10,569 bases of DNA, taken from Eubacteriales Family XIII. Incertae Sedis bacterium (GTDB lineage: Bacteria > Bacillota > Clostridia > Peptostreptococcales > Anaerovoracaceae). The translations under genes were made by a program, and so were the position numbers. This document shows positions 5,535 to 10,569 of the stretch, piece by piece (positions within the stretch are counted from its first letter, which is position 1; each line of letters opens with the position of its first letter). Where the stretch lies: positions 1 through 10,569 of the forward strand of contig JAITKU010000170.1 in NCBI GenBank assembly GCA_031278255.1, written 5' to 3'. The notes under the pieces are model-generated. The model worked only from the letters and a program-made list of their open reading frames with translations. It was not told the origin of the DNA and ran no database searches.

Positions 5535-7288
5535 CCTTTAACCTCTTTTATCTCCCGCTGAATGTTGATCAATTCCTTTGTCAATGCCTCTACCCTTTCT
5601 TTGTTTTCCTCGTCGTTCGCCACCGTCAACATGCGAATGATCTCCTGTTCCCTGCCCGCGAGCGCGGACAGACGAAGCGTGTTGACGCATTCCGTAAATA
5701 CCGCTTCCTCCGTGTCCGCAAGCCGCACCTTTTCCAAGATATCGAGAAGCAAATCCCGATCCGACGGCGACAGCGCGTCCTCCAGCTTCCGCATGTCCAC
5801 CTCACCGTCCTCGGCGCAGAGCGCCGCGACGGCCGAATATATCCTGAACGCCGCGGGCGTGGAAAAAACCCGCTCGTAAGGCTTTATCCGATCGATGTAC
5901 GCGCCGCTTTGCAACATCAGCCGTATGAAATTCCGTTCGAGCATACTGCCGTCGCCGAAATCCGCATCGGCCTCCCGCTCGCGCCGCGCCGGCGTGAGCG
6001 GCGCCCGGACGGACGCGGACCCCCGCGCGTCCCCGTCCCCGCCCCACGTTTCCCTGCGGATCGCGCCCTCCGAAACGCGCGTTTCGGCCGCGAGCTTTCG
6101 TATATACACATCCGCCTCCACGGGACCCAAATCCCGCAGCACGGCCGCGGCCGCCTTTAAAAACGCCAGACTGCCCTCCGTCGAAGAGAGGTCGCAGCGT
6201 TCGCGCGCGGCGGAAAGCTTGTAGTCCGTCAGGGAGGGCGCGCGCTCGACGAGTTCCAAAAACGCCTCCCGCCCGTAGGCCTTGACATACTCATCGGGAT
6301 CTTTCGCGCCCGTCATCCTGAGAACCCTGACCTTGCAGCCGGCGTCCCGCAGTATATCCATGCCGCGCTCCGCGGCGGCCTGCCCGGCCCGGTCGGAATC
6401 GTAGGCGAGGACCACGCGTTCCGCGTATCGCTTCAGCATTGCGGCCTGATCCGTCGTGAGAGCCGTTCCGAGCGAAGCCGTCACATTTCGCACGCCAAAG
6501 CGGTACAGGGAGAGTACGTCCATATAGCCCTCGCAGAGGATGGCGCAACCCTCTTTCGCGATCTCCTGCCTCGTCACATTCAGCGCGTAGAGGTTTTCTT
6601 TCTTTTTGAAAACGCGGGAATCCGACGAGTTCAGGTATTTCGGCAGGGAATCGTCCAGCACCCGGCCCCCGAAGCCGATGATCTTGTCGCGCGTGTTTAT
6701 AATCGGAAAGATGACGCGATTCCTGTATTTATCGTAAGCTCTGCCCTTTGAAGAGGAAATCAAACCCAATTCCAGCAGGAGTTTTTCGTCGATACCCTTG
6801 CCCGTGAGATGTTTGTGCAGGCTGTCCCATTCCCCGTCCGCATAGCCGACGCCGAATTTCTTCAGCGAGACGTCGTTGATTCCGCGTCCGGCCATATAAG
6901 CCAGCGCGGGATTTCGGCCCGACCGAAAAGCCCTGTAGAAGAACGCGGCCGCCTCCCGGTTGATGTCGTAATACACGGAGCGTTTCGCCTCGGCGCCGAA
7001 CACATCGCGTTGCCACTCTATCCCGTATTCCCCGGCAAGCTTCTCCGCGGCTTCCAGAAAACTCAGATTCTGCACGCGCTGCACGAAGCTGATAACGTCG
7101 CCCGCGACACCGCAACCGTAGCAGATAAAGCGCTGCTTCTCCTCGGAAACGAGAAAGGAGGGCGTCTTTTCATTGTGAAACGGACAGAGGCCCTTGTAAT
7201 TGGCGCCCATCTTTTTCAGCGTCACGTGCCGCCCGATCACATCCACAATATTACATCTGCTTTTGATTTCATCCGCGATGTTCGTCAT
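5528..7288 (-). CDS. dnaG: DNA primase DnaG
   Basis: Synthesises RNA primers for lagging-strand and initial DNA synthesis, working with the replicative helicase. At 586 aa it has the full family length. The N-terminal zinc-binding domain shows Cys35, His38, Cys56 and Cys59 (CPFHNEKTPSF and FICYGCGVAGD). The RNA polymerase core follows (YDKYRNRVIFPI, GFGGRVLDD, PKYLNSSD). The Toprim fold has catalytic Glu253 in LCEGYMDVL and Asp297/Asp299 in LAYDSDRAGQ. A charged linker at about 415-440 leads to a C-terminal helicase-interaction region (MLERNFIRLML onward). The ATG at 7288 has AAGGA 10 nt upstream. It lies 59 nt after dgt and overlaps the sigA start region. It belongs to the macromolecular synthesis operon; rpsU is absent here and dgt takes the upstream position. 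Confidence 0.98.
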   Translation of the reverse strand: MTNIADEIKSRCNIVDVIGRHVTLKKMGANYKGLCPFHNEKTPSFLVSEEKQRFICYGCGVAGDVISFVQRVQNLSFLEAAEKLAGEYGIEWQRDVFGAEAKRSVYYDINREAAAFFYRAFRSGRNPALAYMAGRGINDVSLKKFGVGYADGEWDSLHKHLTGKGIDEKLLLELGLISSSKGRAYDKYRNRVIFPIINTRDKIIGFGGRVLDDSLPKYLNSSDSRVFKKKENLYALNVTRQEIAKEGCAILCEGYMDVLSLYRFGVRNVTASLGTALTTDQAAMLKRYAERVVLAYDSDRAGQAAAERGMDILRDAGCKVRVLRMTGAKDPDEYVKAYGREAFLELVERAPSLTDYKLSAARERCDLSSTEGSLAFLKAAAAVLRDLGPVEADVYIRKLAAETRVSEGAIRRETWGGDGDARGSASVRAPLTPARREREADADFGDGSMLERNFIRLMLQSGAYIDRIKPYERVFSTPAAFRIYSAVAALCAEDGEVDMRKLEDALSPSDRDLLLDILEKVRLADTEEAVFTECVNTLRLSALAGREQEIIRMLTVANDEENKERVEALTKELINIQREIKEVKGR

Positions 7289-7312
7289 AATAGGCCGATC
7301 CTTGCGGTCCCC

Positions 7313-7325
7313 CGTCCCTGCGGGC
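7313..7325 (-). repeat. 13-nt repeat shared with the trmK-nif3 gap
   Basis: CGTCCCTGCGGGC on the plus strand occurs here, in the dgt-dnaG gap, and again at 3592-3604. The second copy forms one arm of the trmK stop hairpin; here there is no full partner arm. Both copies are intercistronic, in the same operon and the same orientation. Confidence 0.4.
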
Positions 7326-7347
7326 GGCGGGTTTCATCTGTGAAAAA

Positions 7348-8367
7348 CTAAAAAACAAGAGGCCCTTTCGCCGCGGCGAAGATTTTGTTGTAACAGTTGA
7401 CGGCGTAACGCTCCGTCATGCTCGCGATATGGTCCTTGACCATCTCCGCGCGGCCGTATTCGTCTGTGAGCCGCGTGAACTCCGCAGGCAGTTCCTGCGG
7501 ATGTTCCATGAAATAATCGTACAGCGAGAAGATCAGATCGCGCACCCTGTCCAGTTTTTCGTTGCTCTTGACCACGCTGTTGTGGTAGACGTTCACGAAC
7601 ATGAAATCCCGCAACTTGTTCATGAAGAAAGCGCAGATACGCCCCTGCTCGATGAAATTCATGCCGTCGCTTTTCGTAACCAAGTCCTTGATGAGCGTGT
7701 TGATCCGCTCGGTCGTCGTTTTGCCGAGCGCGTCAACGCAGTCCGCGGGCAGGTCCTCGTGCCGGATAACGCCGCTGCGGAGCGCGTCGTCGATGTCGTG
7801 ATTGATGTAGGCGATGCGATCGCTGATACGCACGATCTGCCCCTCGAGCGTGAAAGGCAGCCGCTTGCCGGTGTGGTTCAGAATGCCGTCCCTGACTTCC
7901 TCCGTCAGGTTCATGCCCTGCCTCGTTTCGCTGCTTTCCAGCACGTCCGCGACGCGCAGACTCTGTTCGTTGTGCTTGAAGCCGCCCGCGTGCTTCTCCG
8001 CGAGAAAGCTTTCTCCGTTGTGTCCGAAAGGCGTATGCCCGAGGTCGTGGCCCATCGCGATCGCCTCGGCCAGATCCTCGTTGAGCCGCAGGTCGCGCGC
8101 AATGCTCCGCGATATCTGCGCGACCTCCAGGGTGTGCGTGAGGCGCGTCCTGTAATGGTCGCCCTCCGGCGCCAAAAACACCTGCGTCTTGTGCATGAGC
8201 CGCCGCAGGGCCTTGGAATAGATGATACGGTCGCGGTCGCGCTGAAAATCCGTGCGGAATTCGCACTTCTCCTCCGCCCGCCGCCGTCCCAAAGACGCCG
8301 CGGCCTTTGCCGCGTACGCGGAAAGCATCTCGTATTCGCGCTGCTCGGAAGCCTCCCTGTTCAGCAT
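7348..8367 (-). CDS. dgt: Deoxyguanosinetriphosphate triphosphohydrolase-like HD protein
   Basis: HD-superfamily enzyme expected to hydrolyse dGTP or other dNTPs to nucleoside plus triphosphate, so tuning dNTP pools. The 339-aa length fits the shorter dGTPase-like group, not the roughly 500-aa E. coli Dgt. The metal site is complete: His78 in YRTRLTHTLEV, His107-Asp108 in AMGHDLGHTPFGH, and Asp183 in ISDRIAYINHDIDD. The N-terminal FQRDRDRIIYSKALRRLMHKTQV stretch is typical. The ATG at 8367 follows GGGGATGGGACC. Its own promoter lies about 70-100 nt upstream. It is the first gene of the dgt-dnaG-sigA-trmK-nif3 run, with 59 nt to dnaG. Placement next to dut and dnaG suits a role in nucleotide supply for replication. 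Exact substrate preference cannot be read from sequence. Confidence 0.94.
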   Translation of the reverse strand: MLNREASEQREYEMLSAYAAKAAASLGRRRAEEKCEFRTDFQRDRDRIIYSKALRRLMHKTQVFLAPEGDHYRTRLTHTLEVAQISRSIARDLRLNEDLAEAIAMGHDLGHTPFGHNGESFLAEKHAGGFKHNEQSLRVADVLESSETRQGMNLTEEVRDGILNHTGKRLPFTLEGQIVRISDRIAYINHDIDDALRSGVIRHEDLPADCVDALGKTTTERINTLIKDLVTKSDGMNFIEQGRICAFFMNKLRDFMFVNVYHNSVVKSNEKLDRVRDLIFSLYDYFMEHPQELPAEFTRLTDEYGRAEMVKDHIASMTERYAVNCYNKIFAAAKGPLVF

Positions 8368-8436
8368 GGTCCCATCCCCGGCGCTTGCCGCCCAAGGCCG
8401 CGACGGTTCCGATCCGACGCCTTTGCCGCAAGCCCT

Positions 8437-8465
8437 AATCTATATTTGACGAGTTTTGTATACAA
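8437..8465 (-). promoter_or_regulatory. Candidate SigA-type promoter for the dgt-dnaG-sigA operon
   Basis: The minus strand has TTGTAT (8465-8460), a 17-nt spacer and TAGATT (8442-8437), in an AT-rich island within GC-rich DNA between dut and dgt. The start would fall near 8430, giving a leader of roughly 60 nt. No terminator separates dut from this site, so readthrough from the upstream genes is also possible. Confidence 0.6.
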
Positions 8466-8481
8466 TTCGTTCTGAACCCGC

Positions 8482-8910
8482 CTAAACGCCCGTATGCCCA
8501 AAGCCGCCCGCGCCCCTTTCGGTTTCGGGCAGCGCGGAAACGGCCTCCCATTCGACGCGTTCACAGCGCGCCACGATCATCTGCGCGATACGGTCGCCGC
8601 GACGGATCGTGAAGTCCGCGTCGCCCCAGTTGATCATGGGAACCTTGATCTCGCCCCTGTAATCGCTGTCTATCGTTCCCGTCCCGTTCACAAGCCCGAT
8701 GCCGTATCGGATCGCCAGCCCGCTCCGCGCCCGCACCTGCGCTTCATAGCCCGGCGGCAACGCGATGAACAGGCCCGTCGGGACGAGCGCCCGCTCCCCC
8801 GCGCGCAGGACGATCGGGGCATCCGAGCTTGCGCGCAGGTCCATGCCGGCCGCGCCGGGGCTTTCATAAGCGGGCAGGAAGCCGCTTTCGGTTTTGATTT
8901 TAATCAACAT
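8482..8910 (-). CDS. dut: dUTP diphosphatase (dUTPase)
   Basis: Hydrolyses dUTP to dUMP and pyrophosphate, preventing uracil incorporation and supplying dTMP synthesis. The 142-aa homotrimeric-type enzyme has all five motifs: GAAGMDLRA (19-27), ARSGLA (61-66), GTIDSDYRGEIKV (78-90, catalytic Asp81), RRGDRIAQMIV, and the C-terminal glycine-rich ERGAGGFGHTG that closes over the nucleotide. Met23 stands where many homologs have Tyr or another hydrophobic residue, which is unlikely to matter. The start is the ATG at 8910. The frame stays open upstream into the M16 gene, but the protein aligns from MLIKIK. The ribosome site is modest (TAGGAT or GGCGGA). It begins 14 nt after the M16 protease stop, so the two are co-transcribed. 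Confidence 0.97.
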   Translation of the reverse strand: MLIKIKTESGFLPAYESPGAAGMDLRASSDAPIVLRAGERALVPTGLFIALPPGYEAQVRARSGLAIRYGIGLVNGTGTIDSDYRGEIKVPMINWGDADFTIRRGDRIAQMIVARCERVEWEAVSALPETERGAGGFGHTGV

Positions 8911-8924
8911 GTTTCCGCCGAATC

Positions 8925-10169
8925 CTACAACAGCCGATTCCAATTTTGGCGTCTGCGACCGATCACCGCGCCCGAATAGCGCGCGGGATCCGTGATCAAT
9001 TCCGCCGTTTCGTGAATCTGCTCCCAAGTGACCCCGTCTATCTTCGCGAGGACCTCCTCCGGCGTGAATACCTTGCCCAAAAGCAGATAATTCTTGCCGA
9101 TCGAGAACATCCTGCCGTTGACGTTCTCCTGACCGAAGATATAGTGGCTCTTCATCTGTTCCTTGGCCGTATCGAGTTCGTCCCGCGTAACGCCGTCCTT
9201 TTTCAGCTTCTCGAGTTCAAAGAGGACGGCCGCCACAGCCTCCTTTACCCTGTCGTGCCCGACGGCGGCGTAAATGCTGTATATGCCGTCGTTTGTAAAA
9301 GAACTCGCGGAGGAATAGACGGAGTACGCGAGGCCTTTCTGTTCCCGAATGTTCTGAAAGAGCCGCGCGCTCATGCTTCCGCCCATAATGCTGTTCAGCA
9401 GCATCAGGCTGTAATAGCGCGCGTCCTCGAACGCGACGCCCCGCAGTCCCATGCAGATATGGCTCTGCTCGATCTCCTTGACCTTGGACCGGTGGCGCGG
9501 CGCGTATTCGCAGGAATCGGACGAGACCGGCTCGGCCCCCGCGGGCAGACCGGAAAAGAGTTTCTCCAGTTCGCGCTCCGCCTCCGCGGCGTCGAAGCCG
9601 CCCGCCACGGCTAAAACGATATTCCCGCCGGTGTAGAAGCGCCGCATATAGGCGCGTATCGTGGCCGGCCTGATGCCGGACAGCGTGGAGGGAGAGCCTA
9701 TGACGCTCTTCGCCAGCGGGGCGCCGCGGAAGATTTGTTCGCAGATCAGATCGTGGATATCATCCTCCGGGCTGTCCTCCAGCATCTTGATCTCCTCACG
9801 GATCACCTGCCGTTCCTTGTCCATCTCCGCCTTGTCGAACTTGGAGGCAAGCAGCATGTCGCTCAGGATTTCCGCGCCTTTCGCGAAGTTGGCGCTCAGC
9901 GTTTTCAGATAGTAGCAGGTCGCCTCCTTGCCCGTGAACGCGTTGATCTGCCCGCCTATGCGATCCACATCCTCCGCGATCCGCTTGGCCGTCCTCTTGG
10001 CGGTCCCCTTGAACAGCATATGTTCTATGAAATGAGAAATACCCGCTTGGCGCGCGTTTTCGCGCACCGCGCCGGCACGCGCCCAAATGCCCACGGACAC
10101 GGATTTCACATGGGGAAGCTCCTCCGTGACAAGGCGGACGCCGCAGTTCAATGTCTTTGTCTTAATCAT
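8925..10169 (-). CDS. M16 family zinc metalloprotease (MlpA/YmxG type)
   Basis: Inverzincin-family peptidase of the processing-peptidase-like type, 414 aa, close to B. subtilis MlpA (YmxG). No signal peptide is visible, so it is probably cytoplasmic. The inverted zinc motif HFIEH (His46, Glu49, His50) is intact, with the downstream ligand Glu in REEIKM at about 125-126. The second domain has family-typical LNSIMGGSMSARLFQ and NIREQKGLAYSVYS. The ATG at 10169 has AAAGGA with about 6 nt spacing. An in-frame start at 10214 would add a 15-residue Cys/Phe-rich extension without a ribosome site and is rejected. In many Bacillota this gene follows pnp. Here an unidentified C-terminal fragment and a terminator lie upstream, and dut follows 14 nt downstream. 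The natural substrate is not known from sequence. Confidence 0.95.
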   Translation of the reverse strand: MIKTKTLNCGVRLVTEELPHVKSVSVGIWARAGAVRENARQAGISHFIEHMLFKGTAKRTAKRIAEDVDRIGGQINAFTGKEATCYYLKTLSANFAKGAEILSDMLLASKFDKAEMDKERQVIREEIKMLEDSPEDDIHDLICEQIFRGAPLAKSVIGSPSTLSGIRPATIRAYMRRFYTGGNIVLAVAGGFDAAEAERELEKLFSGLPAGAEPVSSDSCEYAPRHRSKVKEIEQSHICMGLRGVAFEDARYYSLMLLNSIMGGSMSARLFQNIREQKGLAYSVYSSASSFTNDGIYSIYAAVGHDRVKEAVAAVLFELEKLKKDGVTRDELDTAKEQMKSHYIFGQENVNGRMFSIGKNYLLLGKVFTPEEVLAKIDGVTWEQIHETAELITDPARYSGAVIGRRRQNWNRLL

Positions 10170-10247
10170 ACAGTTTCCTTTACAAAAGGCGCAAAAAAAC
10201 GCCGGCTGGGACAATAATACCCTGCAATTTACTGTTCAAACACTGCT

Positions 10248-10253
10248 ATTATA
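10248..10253 (-). promoter_or_regulatory. Isolated consensus TATAAT upstream of the M16 gene
   Basis: The minus strand carries a perfect TATAAT in an AT-rich stretch, about 80 nt before the M16 start. No good -35 lies 16-18 nt upstream, so it is a weaker promoter candidate than the one at 10276-10305. It could be a second start site. Confidence 0.35.
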
Positions 10254-10275
10254 AAATGAAAACCGCAACTGCTTT

Positions 10276-10305
10276 ATTGTACCAAAGTACCTGCGGAAAA
10301 GGCAA
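10276..10305 (-). promoter_or_regulatory. Extended -10 promoter for the M16 protease-dut operon
   Basis: The minus strand shows TTGCCT (10305-10300), an 18-nt spacer ending in TGG, and TACAAT (10281-10276). This is a good SigA match with an extended -10. The start near 10269 gives a leader of about 100 nt. GGTAC is repeated in the spacer (GGTACTTTGGTAC), which could be incidental or a small operator. It lies just downstream of the terminator at 10326-10364, as expected for a new transcription unit. Confidence 0.65.
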
Positions 10306-10320
10306 GTTACGCTTGTATGT

Positions 10321-10364
10321 CAAAACAAGGCCGCCTCCCGCGCGACGCGCGGGAGGCGGCCTTG
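10321..10364 (-). terminator. Large intrinsic terminator-like hairpin
   Basis: A perfect 19-nt inverted repeat (CAAGGCCGCCTCCCGCGCG and its complement) flanks a single central A at 10345. In practice the innermost pairs open to make the loop. On the minus strand it runs into TTGTTTTGAC, a moderate T tract, so it probably ends the transcript of the gene at 10440-10569. The plus side (TCGTTTGT) is weaker, so any bidirectional action would be minor. Confidence 0.75.
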
Positions 10365-10439
10365 TCGTTTGTGCCTTTTCCGGGTCCGTATGCCCTTTAC
10401 GGAGGGAGCGCGGCACCGGGCGCCTTCACGCGGATATTG

Positions 10440-10569
10440 TCAAACCACCGCGCCGTCGTTGTCCTCTTCTTTGCGGGCGGGCGCGGGCAGGATCGCCGCC
10501 GCGCCCCGCGCCTCCTCGGATCCGCCGGCGCCGGCCGGGAGACGAGCGCCCGTCTGCGGCAGATCGGCC
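10440..10569 (-). CDS. C-terminal tail of an unidentified protein, possibly polynucleotide phosphorylase
   Basis: Only 43 residues are in view; the gene runs off the right edge. The chosen minus frame ends at TGA (10442-10440) with a low-complexity tail rich in Ala, Gly and Pro and the acidic end KEEDNDGAVV. No domain is recognisable. This frame has clearly the highest third-position GC (about 83 percent of codons), which supports it as coding; the other two minus frames read as Arg/Gly/Pro-rich and stop later. In many Bacillota the gene before the M16 protease is pnp, whose C-terminal tail after the S1 domain is variable and charged, so PNPase is a positional guess only. A terminator follows about 75 nt downstream. 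Confidence 0.4.
   Translation of the reverse strand, partial: ADLPQTGARLPAGAGGSEEARGAAAILPAPARKEEDNDGAVV

Noticed and set aside
8911..9027. N-terminal extension of dUTPase
   Set aside because: It overlaps the 3' end of the M16 gene and has no family similarity. dUTPases normally begin at the equivalent of MLIKIK.
10170..10214. A 15-residue Cys/Phe-rich extension of the M16 protease that might look like a signal peptide
   Set aside because: It has no ribosome site. The ATG at 10169 has a well-spaced AAAGGA, and homologs start at the MIKTKTLNCG equivalent.
10389..10569. Plus-strand frame open to the right edge
   Set aside because: No ribosome site, Arg/Pro/Ala-rich product, and antisense to a minus-strand frame with better codon usage.
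1..10569. A novel defence, mobile or biosynthetic system
   Set aside because: Every substantial interval is filled by a recognisable housekeeping gene, rnpB or short regulatory DNA. There are no transposase, integrase, CRISPR, toxin-antitoxin or phage signatures, and base composition looks even throughout.

Overview
The window reads as a core chromosomal segment of a GC-rich Bacillota, most likely class Clostridia. Three things point there. The order dnaG-sigA-trmK-nif3 matches that of Bacillus subtilis (dnaG, sigA, yqfN, yqfO). The primary sigma factor has the compact SigA form. The RNase P RNA looks like the ancestral type A fold, not the type B fold of Bacillus. Every convincing gene is on the minus strand, so transcription runs from right to left.

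Right to left: (1) 10440-10569, the C-terminal tail of an unidentified protein (PNPase is a positional guess), followed by a large GC-rich hairpin terminator at about 10326-10364. (2) An extended -10 promoter near 10276-10305, then an M16 zinc protease (8925-10169) and dUTPase (dut, 8482-8910), 14 nt apart. (3) A second promoter at 8437-8465 precedes dgt (dGTPase-like HD phosphohydrolase), dnaG (primase), sigA, trmK (tRNA m1A22 methyltransferase) and a nif3/DUF34 gene. dnaG and sigA overlap, and trmK starts 7 nt after sigA. (4) rnpB (about 2212-2617) has its own extended -10 promoter and an intrinsic terminator at 2084-2126. (5) A structured leader precedes a MATE-family efflux gene, which overlaps an exodeoxyribonuclease III gene that runs off the left edge.

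Together the genes cover dNTP-pool control (dut, dgt), replication priming (dnaG), housekeeping transcription (sigA), tRNA modification and maturation (trmK, rnpB), DNA repair (exoIII), proteolysis and efflux. I find no mobile element, CRISPR array, tRNA gene or phage gene, and no candidate for an undescribed system. The points worth a second look are small: intercistronic hairpins, a repeated 13-mer in two operon gaps, overlapping start and stop signals, and the leader upstream of the MATE gene. The only gene-free stretch longer than 300 bases is 1980-2726, which is accounted for by rnpB, its promoter and terminator, a GC palindrome and the MATE leader.
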